The notes under the pieces were generated by a model. It made no database searches, had not been told where the DNA came from, and saw nothing but the letters and a program-made list of their open reading frames with translations. This document shows, one piece after another, positions 50,129 to 60,597 of a stretch of DNA of 64,000 nucleotides. Source of the DNA: Flavobacterium sp. UMI-01. Its GTDB lineage: Bacteria > Bacteroidota > Bacteroidia > Flavobacteriales > Flavobacteriaceae. Location of the stretch: positions 124,001 to 188,000 of the forward strand of contig NZ_BPLU01000008.1 of assembly GCF_019656315.1 (NCBI RefSeq). The letters run 5' to 3'. The translations under genes and the position numbers were made by a program. Position 1 is the stretch's first letter. Every line of letters begins with the position of its first letter.

Positions 50129-50986
50129 ATGATATCAGAAACTCAATTTCAAGCCGAATTACAATTGTTAATTGCTAATGCCATTCGTGAAGATGTAGGT
50201 GATGGAGATCATAGTTCTTTGGCTTGTATTCCAGCTGATGCCCAAGGAAAGGCAAAACTTTTAGTAAAAGATGAAGGAATTATTGCTGGCGTAGCGTTCG
50301 CTAAAATGATTTTTGAATATGTGGACGCCAATTTGGAAGTAGAAACGTTTATTGAAGATGGAGCAAAGGTGCGTTTTGGCGATGTAGTTTTTCATGTTAC
50401 GGGGAGTTCGCAATCGATTTTAAAAGCGGAACGTTTGGTTTTAAATTCGATGCAAAGAATGTCGGCTATTGCAACCAAAACAAATCAATATGTGCAATTG
50501 TTAGAAGGAACAAATACAAAGATATTAGATACTCGTAAAACAACGCCTAGTTTTAGAGTGGCCGAAAAATGGGCTGTTAAAATTGGTGGTGGAGAAAATC
50601 ACCGTTTTGCTTTGTACGATATGGTTATGTTGAAAGACAATCATATTGATTTTGCAGGAGGAATATCCTTGGCAATTGCCAAAACAAAAGAGTATCTTCA
50701 AGCGAATAACCTGGATTTGAAAATAATTGTGGAAGCAAGGGATTTGAATGAAGTAAAAGAGATTATTGCAAGTGGGGGTGTGTTCCGAATTTTGTTAGAT
50801 AATTTTGATTACGAAATGACAAAAGAGGCAGTAGCTTTGATTGGAAACCAATGTTTGACAGAATCTTCGGGGAATATCAATGAAGAAACTATTAGGAAAT
50901 ATGCTGAATGTGGCGTAAATTACATCTCTTCGGGAGCTTTAACCCATTCTATTTACAATATGGATTTAAGTTTGAAAGCATTTTAA
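50129..50986 (+). CDS. nadC: Nicotinate-nucleotide pyrophosphorylase (carboxylating)
   Basis: Quinolinate phosphoribosyltransferase of NAD synthesis, 285 aa. Features: IREDVGDGDHSSLACIP near residue 18, the conserved NSMQRMSAIATKTNQYV near 108, KILDTRKTTPSFRVAEKWAVKIGGGENHRF (TRKT and GGG-NHR substrate contacts) near 131, LKDNHIDFAGG near 168, and VEARDLNEVKEII near 195. The start, length and motif order are standard. It is followed 30 nt later by a YihY gene on the same strand. Confidence 0.96.
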   Translation: MISETQFQAELQLLIANAIREDVGDGDHSSLACIPADAQGKAKLLVKDEGIIAGVAFAKMIFEYVDANLEVETFIEDGAKVRFGDVVFHVTGSSQSILKAERLVLNSMQRMSAIATKTNQYVQLLEGTNTKILDTRKTTPSFRVAEKWAVKIGGGENHRFALYDMVMLKDNHIDFAGGISLAIAKTKEYLQANNLDLKIIVEARDLNEVKEIIASGGVFRILLDNFDYEMTKEAVALIGNQCLTESSGNINEETIRKYAECGVNYISSGALTHSIYNMDLSLKAF

Positions 50987-51016
50987 TAGAAATTCAGGTA
51001 ATAAATCACCAATTGA

Positions 51017-51946
51017 ATGTCAGCAGAAATTGAAGAAATAATCAATCGGGTTCCTTTACTTGGAAAAGTAGCAAGGGGATTAAAAAAAGTAAAACTTCCA
51101 AGGCTGGAAGGGCTTACTTTGTATGATTTATTAGAGTTATATGGTCTGGGGTTGACTGAGGGAGCATTTTCAAACCGTGCTGGTTCGATTGCATTTAGTT
51201 TTTTTATGGCTTTATTCCCTTTTGCTTTGTTTATTTTAAACCTTATTCCATATATTCCAATTGAGGGATTTCAACAAGATTTTTTAGAGTTTGTAGCGGA
51301 CGGAGTGCCACCCAATACTTATTCTGCTATCGAAAACATTATTGATGATATCTTGAATAATAGTCATTCGGGTTTGTTGTCAACGGGTTTTTTTCTGTCT
51401 ATTTTTTTGATGGCCAATGGATTGAATGCCATATTGGGTGGTTTTGAAAAATCATCACATGTGTTGGTCAAGAGAGGCTTTTTTCAGCAATATTTGGTAG
51501 CCTTAGGAATGTCCTTGTTTTTGTCTTTTTTATTGATTTTGACCGTGGCTATTATCGTTGTTTTTGAAGTTGTAATACAACTTAAGGCGATTCAGGATGT
51601 ACTTAGTGATAGTATTCCTTTTATCATTATGGGACGCTATGCTTTTTTGATATTGATGATTTTAATTACCACTTCGATACTTTTTAAATTTGGAACCAAA
51701 CATAATTACAAAGGCGCCTTTATATCGGTAGCTTCAGTATTTACTACTATATTAACCATTGTTATCTCCTACGTTTTTGGGATATGGGTGGTGCATTTTT
51801 CTAAATACAATGAATTATATGGCTCAATAGGAACATTATTAATAGTGATGTTTTACATTTGGATAAATTGTATGGTATTATTGCTAGGGTTCGAATTGAA
51901 TGCCACCATAAATAAATTAAAAAGAGATAATGCAAAAGAAACTTAA
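51017..51946 (+). CDS. YihY/BrkB family inner-membrane protein
   Basis: Polytopic protein of 309 aa with about six membrane helices. The family region begins with AFSNRAGSIAFSFFMALFPFALFIL near residue 50, has a loop with VPPNTYSAIENIIDDIL, and later GAFISVASVFTTILTIVISYVFGIWV near 230 and YGSIGTLLIVMFYIWINCMVLLLGFELNA near 270, which is the conserved C-terminal motif. It was once called ribonuclease BN by error. Its role is still unclear; it may affect lipid or envelope processes. It lies between nadC and priA on the same strand. Confidence 0.9.
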   Translation: MSAEIEEIINRVPLLGKVARGLKKVKLPRLEGLTLYDLLELYGLGLTEGAFSNRAGSIAFSFFMALFPFALFILNLIPYIPIEGFQQDFLEFVADGVPPNTYSAIENIIDDILNNSHSGLLSTGFFLSIFLMANGLNAILGGFEKSSHVLVKRGFFQQYLVALGMSLFLSFLLILTVAIIVVFEVVIQLKAIQDVLSDSIPFIIMGRYAFLILMILITTSILFKFGTKHNYKGAFISVASVFTTILTIVISYVFGIWVVHFSKYNELYGSIGTLLIVMFYIWINCMVLLLGFELNATINKLKRDNAKET

Positions 51947-51965
51947 GAACATTAATTTCGTAAGT

Positions 51966-51973
51966 TATTTTTG
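51966..51973 (+). promoter_or_regulatory. -7 promoter element of priA
   Basis: TATTTTTG, exact TAnnTTTG, 26 nt upstream of the ATG at 52000; gives priA its own promoter within the run of genes. Confidence 0.55.
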
Positions 51974-51999
51974 TACTCTTAACCTATAAAATTTTCTAG

Positions 52000-54453
52000 A
52001 TGCCTTTTTTTGTTGAAGTTATAATGCCGCTTTCGTTAGCTAAAACATTTACCTATAGTGTTTCGGAAACGGAATATCAGTATATAAAAAAAGGAATGCG
52101 ATTAGCTGTTCCCTTTGGAAAAAATAAAATTTATACCGCTCTAGTTATAGCATTACATCAAAATCAACCCCATTTATACGAAGCTAAAGAAATTCATCAG
52201 ATTTTAGACGATAAACCTCTAGTTACTGATTTTCAAATTGCACATTGGCAATGGATTTCAACTTATTATATGTGTGCCATTGGGGATGTGTATCGAGCGG
52301 CAATGCCTTCGGCTTTTTTGTTAGAAAGTGAAACTCAAGTTCTTCAAAAACAAGGCGTTTTTATAGATGATAGTCTTTTGACCGACGAAGAATATTTAGT
52401 GTATCAAGCTTTACAGTTACAATCTTCTCTTAAAATACAAGAAATCAGTTCGATATTAAATAAAAAAACTGTTTTCCCAATTATTCAAAAAATGATTGAT
52501 AAAAACATCATCATGATTGAAGAAGAGCTCCAAGAAAGTTACAAACCTAAATTGGTTCGTTATATCCGTTTGCATTCCAAATACAATTCAGATGAGGGGT
52601 TAGGAATCCTATTGGAATTGTTGAAAAATGCCACAAAACAAAAAGAAATAGTATTGACTTATTTTCAGCTCAGTGCCCTTGAAAAAAAGCCAATCGCCGT
52701 AAAAAAATTAATTGAAGCTGCTAAAACTACTTCGGCCATTCTTAAAGCCTTGATTGAAAAAGAAGTTTTTGAAGCGTATTATGTTCAAGAGGATAGAATA
52801 CAATTTATAGGACAATCTTCAGAGGAATTTATTGTTTTGAGTGAAGCACAACAAAAGGCATTTCAAGAAGTAGAAGATAACTTTGATTCAAAAGATGTTT
52901 GTTTATTACATGGAGTAACTTCAAGCGGAAAAACGGAAATCTATATTAAATTAATTGAAAAACACCTTTCAATTGGTCAACAAGTGTTGTATTTACTTCC
53001 CGAGATAGCATTGAGTACCCAACAGGTTACAAGGCTGAGAGAGTATTTTGGAAACAAAGTCGCTGTTTTTAATTCAAAATACAACAATAATGAGCGGGTA
53101 GAGGTTTGGAATCAGGTATTGCATCAAGCGGAAAATGCACAAATTGTAATAGGTTCTCGTTCTTCGTTGTTTTTGCCTTTTCAAAATCTAGGTTTGATTA
53201 TTGTGGATGAGGAACATGAGCAAACTTTCAAGCAAATGGATCCTGCGCCAAGATACCACGCTCGCGATGCTGCAATTGTATTAGCAAATCTATGTCAAGC
53301 GAAAGTTTTGTTGGGTTCGGCTACGCCAAGTCTTGAAACTTATTATAATACACAATCAGGTAAATATGGATTGGTGACACTCAAAGAACGGTACGGTAAG
53401 GTAAAAATGCCTGAAATTGAATTGGTGGATTTAAAAGATAAATACTTTCGCAAAAGGATGTCGGGGCATTTTAGTGATTTACTTATCGAGCGAATTGCCC
53501 ATGCCGTGGCTTTAGGAGAGCAAGTCATTTTGTTTCAAAATAGAAGAGGTTATTCTCCATTATTAGAGTGTATGACTTGTGGCCATATTCCGCAATGTCA
53601 ACAATGCGACGTGAGTTTGACTTATCATAAACATAAAAAACAATTGCGTTGCAATTATTGTGGTTATTCGATTGCAAAACCTAGCAATTGCCATAACTGT
53701 TCAAGTATTGATTTAACGACCAAAGGTTTTGGCACAGAACAGATTCAACAGGAGCTGTTGCACCTTTTTCCCAATCATAATATAGGTCGTATGGATCAAG
53801 ATACAACTCGTGGGAAGTTTGGTTTTGAAAAAATTTTAGATAGTTTCAAAAACAAAGAAATAGATATTCTGGTAGGAACCCAAATGCTAGCCAAAGGTTT
53901 GGATTTTGATAATGTGAGTTTGGTGGGGATAATGAATGCAGATAATATGTTGTATCATCCTGATTTTAGAGCTTTTGAAAGAAGTTTTCAAATGATGACT
54001 CAGGTGGCTGGTAGAGCAGGTAGGACATTGAAGCAAGGGAAAGTAGTCATTCAAACCTACAATCCTAATCATAATACTATTCAACAAGTCACAAGGAACG
54101 ATTATAATGGGATGTACAAAGAACAACTGTACGACAGAAAAATTTATTATTATCCGCCTTATTTTAGATTGATAAAATTGACTTTAAAACAAAGAGATTA
54201 CAATAAATTAAATGAAGGAGCAATGTGGTTGTATAATGTGCTGGTGCAAAATCTTAAGCTTCCCGTTCTAGGTCCAGAAGAGCCTGCTATCAATCGCATT
54301 CGAAATGAATACATTCGCACAATAATGATTAAAATTCCACAAGAAGCTTCTCTTAATGGCACAAAAAAAACTATTCAAAAGATTTTGAATAGTTTTGATT
54401 CGGTACCTCAATATAAAGCAATTAAGGCAATAGTAAATGTTGATTTTTATTGA
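52000..54453 (+). CDS. priA: Primosomal protein N' (replication restart helicase)
   Basis: Superfamily 2 3'-5' helicase that reloads the replisome at stalled forks, 817 aa. The N-terminal DNA-binding part (1-280) begins PFFVEVIMPLSLAKTFTYSV. Motif I is LLHGVTSSGKTEIYI near residue 305, motif II IIVDEEHEQTFKQ (DEEH) near 399, motif III LLGSATPSLETY near 440, motif V/VI ILVGTQMLAKGLDFDNV and QVAGRAGR near 668. A zinc-binding insert has CMTCGHIPQCQQCDVSLTYH and LRCNYCGY...NCHNCSS (eight cysteines). Its stop directly abuts the stop of the convergent LytTR gene. Confidence 0.96.
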   Translation: MPFFVEVIMPLSLAKTFTYSVSETEYQYIKKGMRLAVPFGKNKIYTALVIALHQNQPHLYEAKEIHQILDDKPLVTDFQIAHWQWISTYYMCAIGDVYRAAMPSAFLLESETQVLQKQGVFIDDSLLTDEEYLVYQALQLQSSLKIQEISSILNKKTVFPIIQKMIDKNIIMIEEELQESYKPKLVRYIRLHSKYNSDEGLGILLELLKNATKQKEIVLTYFQLSALEKKPIAVKKLIEAAKTTSAILKALIEKEVFEAYYVQEDRIQFIGQSSEEFIVLSEAQQKAFQEVEDNFDSKDVCLLHGVTSSGKTEIYIKLIEKHLSIGQQVLYLLPEIALSTQQVTRLREYFGNKVAVFNSKYNNNERVEVWNQVLHQAENAQIVIGSRSSLFLPFQNLGLIIVDEEHEQTFKQMDPAPRYHARDAAIVLANLCQAKVLLGSATPSLETYYNTQSGKYGLVTLKERYGKVKMPEIELVDLKDKYFRKRMSGHFSDLLIERIAHAVALGEQVILFQNRRGYSPLLECMTCGHIPQCQQCDVSLTYHKHKKQLRCNYCGYSIAKPSNCHNCSSIDLTTKGFGTEQIQQELLHLFPNHNIGRMDQDTTRGKFGFEKILDSFKNKEIDILVGTQMLAKGLDFDNVSLVGIMNADNMLYHPDFRAFERSFQMMTQVAGRAGRTLKQGKVVIQTYNPNHNTIQQVTRNDYNGMYKEQLYDRKIYYYPPYFRLIKLTLKQRDYNKLNEGAMWLYNVLVQNLKLPVLGPEEPAINRIRNEYIRTIMIKIPQEASLNGTKKTIQKILNSFDSVPQYKAIKAIVNVDFY

Positions 54454-55149
54454 TTATTCAATAGAGAGCGCTCTTACGAGGTCTTCTTTTTTATTTCTGC
54501 TTAACGGAATTTTTGTTGGTCCAATTTCTGCAAATTTACTATTGAAACGTTCTACTTTGTCAATGTTTATAATGTAGGATTTATGAACTCTAACAAAACG
54601 GTTTCCTGGTAAATCAGCTTCAAAGGCTTTCATAGTTGAAAGAACAAGATTGCTATCATCCTCCGTTACCACCCGTACATAATCACCAAAAGCTTCAATC
54701 CATTTAATTTTAGAAGTGTACACTTTTAATTTTTTGAGATTGCTTTTGATAAAAATATGTTCGCCATCATCATCTTTATTATCGTGTTTGTATAGGTATT
54801 GGTCAACCGCTCTTTTTACTGAAGCATTAAAACGATCAAGTGCAATAGGTTTTTGCAAATAATCGGTAGCATCGTAATCAAATGCCTTCATGGCATATTC
54901 TGCTTTTGACGTAACGAAAATAATTTGAGGTTTGGTTTTTAAACCATCTAAGAAATCAAAACCGCTAATAACGGGCATTTCTATATCTAGGAAGATCAAG
55001 TCCACATTATGTATAGACATACAGCTTTTGGCCTCTATAGCATTAGAAAAATCACCTACTAAGTGTAAGTTAGGGTGATTATTAACTAACTTTGCTATAA
55101 TCATCCGCTGTATGGAGCTATCGTCAACAACTACACAATTTAGTTTCAT
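54454..55149 (-). CDS. LytTR-family response regulator
   Basis: Two-domain regulator of 231 aa. The receiver domain (1-120) has VVVDDSSIQRMII, phospho-Asp in LIFLDIEMPVISGF near residue 55, IIFVTSKAEYAMKAF and YLQKPIALDRF with the conserved Lys. The C-terminal LytTR DNA-binding domain (about 135-231) has IFIKSNLKKLKVYTSKIKWIEAFGDYV and RVHKSYIINIDKVERF, the usual beta-strand recognition elements. Start at 55149 (MKLNCVVVDDS) fits the receiver; an upstream extension is rich in basic residues and not conserved-looking. No partner kinase is adjacent. Confidence 0.93.
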   Translation of the reverse strand: MKLNCVVVDDSSIQRMIIAKLVNNHPNLHLVGDFSNAIEAKSCMSIHNVDLIFLDIEMPVISGFDFLDGLKTKPQIIFVTSKAEYAMKAFDYDATDYLQKPIALDRFNASVKRAVDQYLYKHDNKDDDGEHIFIKSNLKKLKVYTSKIKWIEAFGDYVRVVTEDDSNLVLSTMKAFEADLPGNRFVRVHKSYIINIDKVERFNSKFAEIGPTKIPLSRNKKEDLVRALSIE

Positions 55150-55276
55150 AATTATTTTTTTTAAAGATTTGGTTCGGTAAAAATAAGATGTTTTTTCATA
55201 TAAAACTAATTTTAATCGTTTTTTTTTGCTTTTAAACGGTGTTTTGTGCATTTCAACGAATTATTTTTCTTTTTAC

Positions 55277-55306
55277 TTGTGTAGTGAATTAAAATAATTA
55301 TTTTTG
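55277..55306 (+). promoter_or_regulatory. rpsF operon promoter
   Basis: TTG (55277-55279), 19 nt, TATTTTTG (55299-55306): a full match to the flavobacterial housekeeping promoter. Leader to the rpsF ATG at 55336 is about 25 nt. Confidence 0.8.
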
Positions 55307-55335
55307 CACCCAATTTTAACAAATACATACACAAT

Positions 55336-55677
55336 ATGAATCATTATGAAACTGTTTTCATTTTAAATCCCGTTTTATCTGATGTTCAGGTAAAGGAAAC
55401 AGTAAGCAAATTTGAAGATTTTCTTACTAGTAGAGGAGCTGAAATGGTAGCCAAAGAGGATTGGGGTCTAAAAAAGATGGCTTACGAAATCCAAAACAAA
55501 AAAAGTGGTTTTTACCATTTATTCGAATTCAAAGTAGCTCCAGAAGTATTAATTGCTTTTGAAACTGAATTTAGACGTGACGAAAGAGTAATGCGTTTCT
55601 TAACTGTAAGTTTAGACAAACATGCTATCTCTTGGGCTGAAAGAAGAAGAGCGAAACTTAAATCTCAAAAAGCTTAA
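55336..55677 (+). CDS. rpsF: 30S ribosomal protein S6
   Basis: Small-subunit protein of 113 aa that binds 16S rRNA with S18. It begins [30 protein letters not shown] and has [22 protein letters not shown] (strand region near 50-70) and [18 protein letters not shown] near 80-100. The tail is basic. It is first in the rpsF-rpsR-rplI unit, 5 nt before rpsR. The strong promoter just upstream agrees with ribosomal expression. Confidence 0.98.
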   Translation: MNHYETVFILNPVLSDVQVKETVSKFEDFLTSRGAEMVAKEDWGLKKMAYEIQNKKSGFYHLFEFKVAPEVLIAFETEFRRDERVMRFLTVSLDKHAISWAERRRAKLKSQKA

Positions 55678-55682
55678 TTATT

Positions 55683-55979
55683 ATGGCAACTTTACAACAA
55701 TCTGCTTCAGGAAAAAAAGACGGAGATATCAGATATCTTACTCCTTTGAATATAGAAACGAACAAAACTAAAAAATACTGTCGTTTCAAAAAATCAGGAA
55801 TCAAATACATCGATTATAAAGATGCTGATTTCTTATTGAAATTTGTTAACGAGCAAGGTAAAATTTTACCTCGTCGTTTAACTGGTACTTCATTGAAATA
55901 CCAAAGAAAAGTGTCTGTAGCTGTTAAGAGAGCACGTCACTTAGCTTTAATGCCGTATGTGGCTGATTTACTAAAATAA
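55683..55979 (+). CDS. rpsR: 30S ribosomal protein S18
   Basis: Protein of 98 aa that partners S6 on the ribosomal platform. The N-terminus is extended ([25 protein letters not shown]), typical for Bacteroidota. The core has [63 protein letters not shown], with the RRLTGT segment and basic helix contacting 16S rRNA. It lies 5 nt after rpsF and is followed by a structured spacer before rplI. Confidence 0.98.
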   Translation: MATLQQSASGKKDGDIRYLTPLNIETNKTKKYCRFKKSGIKYIDYKDADFLLKFVNEQGKILPRRLTGTSLKYQRKVSVAVKRARHLALMPYVADLLK

Positions 55980-55992
55980 TTAAAAATTAACA

Positions 55993-56041
55993 GTTGTTGC
56001 CTCGCCACGGCGGGCTAACTTCTATAACAAAGGACAACAAC
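55993..56041 (+). promoter_or_regulatory. Structured RNA element directly upstream of the rplI start
   Basis: GTTGTTGCC (55993-56001) pairs with GGACAACAAC (56032-56041) with one bulged A, ending at the base before the rplI ATG (56042). Inside is a GC-rich hairpin CTCGC (56001-56005) / GCGGG (56010-56014). This GC block stands out in an AT-rich region and may control rplI translation or mRNA processing. Confidence 0.55.
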
Positions 56042-56479
56042 ATGGAACTTATTTTAAAACAAGACGTTCAAAATTTAGGATTTAAAGATGATATCGTAAC
56101 TGTAAAAGCAGGATATGGTCGTAATTATTTAATTCCACAAGGATTTGCTCAATTAGCAACTGCTTCCGCAAAGAAAGTATTGGCTGAAAACCTAAAACAA
56201 AGAGCACACAAAGAAGCTAAAGTAATTGCTGATGCTCAAGCATTAGCTGAAGCTTTAAAAGCCATCGAAATTAAAATCGCTGCAAAAGCAGGAGGTGAAA
56301 AATTATTTGGTTCAATCACAAATATTGACATCGCTGAAGCTTTAGCAAAAGGTGGTCAAGAAATTGATAGAAAATTCATTACTTCTGGAATTATTAAACG
56401 TACTGGTAAATATACTGCTACTGTTCGTTTACACAGAGATGTAATTATTGAATTACCTTACGAAGTAATAGCTGAATAA
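56042..56479 (+). CDS. rplI: 50S ribosomal protein L9
   Basis: Protein of 145 aa that spans the L1 stalk base and helps maintain reading frame. The N-terminal RNA-binding domain is MELILKQDVQNLGFKDDIVTVKAGYGRNYLIPQGFAQLA (with the GYGRNYLIP signature), then a long helix (about 42-75) and the C-terminal domain with GEKLFGSITNIDIAEAL and IKRTGKYTATVRLHRDVIIEL. Start at 56042 is fixed by the signature; an upstream ATG-like frame would read through the structured leader. A strong terminator follows. Confidence 0.98.
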   Translation: MELILKQDVQNLGFKDDIVTVKAGYGRNYLIPQGFAQLATASAKKVLAENLKQRAHKEAKVIADAQALAEALKAIEIKIAAKAGGEKLFGSITNIDIAEALAKGGQEIDRKFITSGIIKRTGKYTATVRLHRDVIIELPYEVIAE

Positions 56480-56503
56480 TTTAGCTTGAATTTAGATATA
56501 GAG

Positions 56504-56533
56504 AATCCCGATGAAAATCGGGATTTTTTTTTA
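56504..56533 (+). terminator. Intrinsic terminator of the rpsF-rpsR-rplI unit
   Basis: Perfect stem AATCCCGAT (56504-56512) / ATCGGGATT (56517-56525), 4-nt loop, then a T-run. Confidence 0.95.
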
Positions 56534-56643
56534 TAAAACTTTTTTGGATTTTGGGTTTAAGTTATCATATTCGTGTTCTCGTTTTATCACCTTTAAATAA
56601 TTATTTGCCAAATAAATCCTAAATCAAAATTCCTTAATTTAAA

Positions 56644-57117
56644 ATGAAATACGCAAGATTAACAAAAGAACAATTTGAAGAATTGACACAAGAATTCACT
56701 AATTTTTTAGCTTCTCAATCTATTGATAAAGCTGAATGGGATAGTATCAAAGAAAATAAACCCGAAGTGGCTGAACAAGAATTGGATGTTTTTTCGGATT
56801 TAATATGGGAAGGAGTATTAACTCGTGCTGAATATTTAGAACATTTTTCAAAAAACCATATTTTTCTTTTTCAATCTTTTGATACTTATATAAATTCAAT
56901 TGTTTTAAAATCATTACATCCTGAAGTAGATTTTTTAACCAAAGAAGGTTTGCAATGGTTAAGTGATAATATGTTTACGGATTCAATTGAAATGAAAGTA
57001 GGAAAAAAAGAATTTTCAGAAGATAGAAACAGTTCTTTGTTTGCTTTAATTCAACAAGGTGCATTTTTAAGTGACGGTCAATTGTATAAACAAATTAATA
57101 CGATTATTGAATCGTAA
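56644..57117 (+). CDS. DUF6495 family protein
   Basis: Cytoplasmic protein of 157 aa with no motif I can tie to a function. It begins MKYARLTKEQFEELTQEFTNFLASQSIDK, has acidic helical segments (EQELDVFSDLIWEGVLTRAEYLEHF) and a C-terminal HPEVDFLTKEGLQWLSDNMF. I recall the DUF6495 label for this N-terminus in Flavobacteriia; that is from memory. It lies between the ribosomal unit and ligA (71-nt gap to ligA) on the same strand, a frequent flavobacterial order. Confidence 0.75.
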   Translation: MKYARLTKEQFEELTQEFTNFLASQSIDKAEWDSIKENKPEVAEQELDVFSDLIWEGVLTRAEYLEHFSKNHIFLFQSFDTYINSIVLKSLHPEVDFLTKEGLQWLSDNMFTDSIEMKVGKKEFSEDRNSSLFALIQQGAFLSDGQLYKQINTIIES

Positions 57118-57152
57118 TATTGGTAATATTTCTTTTTAATTGGTTATTTTAG

Positions 57153-59189
<2,037 letters not shown>

Positions 59190-59212
59190 AAGTTTTAGAA
59201 AATTATAGAATA

Positions 59213-59252
59213 AAAAAAAACCGCTTATCCCTTAGGAAATAGCGGTTTTTTA
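59213..59252 (+). terminator. Terminator after ligA
   Basis: AAAACCGCT (59217-59225) with AGCGGTTTT (59241-59249), loop of 15 nt, T-run after and A-run before. Confidence 0.88.
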
Positions 59253-59298
59253 AAATATAAAAAATGGTTGGTTAATAGCGCATTTGTTTTACAATAAT

Positions 59299-59317
59299 AG
59301 GTATAATTATTATACCT
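59299..59317. repeat. Perfect 9-bp dyad between ligA and dnaN
   Basis: AGGTATAAT-T-ATTATACCT is a perfect palindrome with one central base, 50 nt downstream of the dnaN stop. It has no T-run and its role is unknown. Confidence 0.6.
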
Positions 59318-59367
59318 TCAAAATAAAATACAATAAAATATTAAATTAATATTAATTATAAGTTAAA

Positions 59368-60486
59368 TTAACTATTTAGCATTACTGGCATCACCAACAT
59401 TGTAACTGTTTCACCTTCCTCTAAACCATCTACAGGTGTTAATATTCCAGCTCTGTTAGGTAAAGACATTTCGAGCATAATCATATCAGATTGTAGATTC
59501 GTTAGCATTTCAGTTAAGAAACGAGAATTAAAACCAATTTGCATATCATCGCCTTGATAATCACAAGTTAGCCTTTCTTCGGCTTTATTTGAATAATCGA
59601 TATCTTCGGCTGAAACGTTCAACTCAGCGCCTGCAATTTTTAAACGTATTTGGTGAGTAGTTTTGTTTGAAAAAATAGCCACACGACGTACAGAACTTAA
59701 AAATTGAGAACGGTCAATCATCAATTTGTTTGGATTTTCTTTTGGAATCACCGCTTCATAATTTGGATATTTCCCATCGATTAAGCGACACATCAAATTG
59801 TAATTGTCAAATGTAAAAGTGGCATTGGAGTCGTTATATTCAATTTTAACTTCTGCATCCGATGTTGAAAGTATATTTTTTAAAATATTCAACGGTTTTT
59901 TGGGCATAATAAAATCAGCAACCTCAGAAGCTTTTACATCCGTGCGTGCATATTTTACTAATTTATGAGCATCAGTGGCTACAAAAATCAACCCTTCTGG
60001 TGAAAATTGAAAAAACACTCCCGACATTACAGGTCTTAAATCGTCATTCCCAGCAGCAAAAATGGTTTTGCTAATTGCTGTAGCTAATACTTCTGCAGGA
60101 ACAAGTGTAACAGAAGGTTCGTCTAAATTAACTGATTTTGGAAATTCTTGCCCTGGTGCATAAGCAAGTGCGTATTTACCCGAGTTAGAACTAATTTCAA
60201 TTGTGCTGTTTTCTTCTACAGTGAAAGTTAAAGGTTGCTCAGGGAACGTTTTAAGAATCTCTAAAAGCAATTTAGCTGGTACGGCAACACTTCCTTGGCT
60301 GGTTGAATCAATGGCTAATGTTGCAGACATGGTTGTTTCTAAATCCGATGCAGAAACGGTTAATTCATTTTGGTCTAATTCAAAAAGAAAGTTGTCTAAA
60401 ATAGGTAATGTATTACTACTATTAATAACACTTCCTAAAACTTGTAATTGTTTTAATAAGTACGAACTCGATACTATAAATTTCAT
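59368..60486 (-). CDS. dnaN: DNA polymerase III beta subunit (sliding clamp)
   Basis: Ring-shaped clamp of 372 aa that keeps the polymerase on DNA. Three similar domains are visible: MKFIVSSSYLLKQLQVLGSVI...LPILDNFLFEL at the start, FAAGNDDLRPVMSGVFFQF near residue 143 and KYPNYEAVIPKENPNKLMIDR near 239, with the C-terminal MLVMPVMLN that forms the protein-binding cleft (normally M-P-M-R-L; here MPVMLN). It is monocistronic with a TATATTTG promoter, and lies away from dnaA, as in many Bacteroidota. Confidence 0.97.
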   Translation of the reverse strand: MKFIVSSSYLLKQLQVLGSVINSSNTLPILDNFLFELDQNELTVSASDLETTMSATLAIDSTSQGSVAVPAKLLLEILKTFPEQPLTFTVEENSTIEISSNSGKYALAYAPGQEFPKSVNLDEPSVTLVPAEVLATAISKTIFAAGNDDLRPVMSGVFFQFSPEGLIFVATDAHKLVKYARTDVKASEVADFIMPKKPLNILKNILSTSDAEVKIEYNDSNATFTFDNYNLMCRLIDGKYPNYEAVIPKENPNKLMIDRSQFLSSVRRVAIFSNKTTHQIRLKIAGAELNVSAEDIDYSNKAEERLTCDYQGDDMQIGFNSRFLTEMLTNLQSDMIMLEMSLPNRAGILTPVDGLEEGETVTMLVMPVMLNS

Positions 60487-60551
60487 CTGTTATGTTTTAT
60501 TTTTTGAAGTCTGTATGGCTTTAAACTGTATTGAAAATAGAATACATTTTA

Positions 60552-60559
60552 CAAATATA
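60552..60559 (-). promoter_or_regulatory. -7 promoter element of dnaN
   Basis: TATATTTG on the minus strand, exact TAnnTTTG, 65 nt upstream of the ATG at 60486, leaving a leader of about 60 nt. Confidence 0.6.
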
Positions 60560-60597
60560 TCGTAATCTAAATTAGTATTGAAAATTATTTATTAACA

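Noticed and set aside
55994..56041. Longer start of rplI (MLPRHGGLTS...)
   Set aside because: It would translate the GC-rich structured spacer; L9 proteins begin at the MELILKQDV segment.
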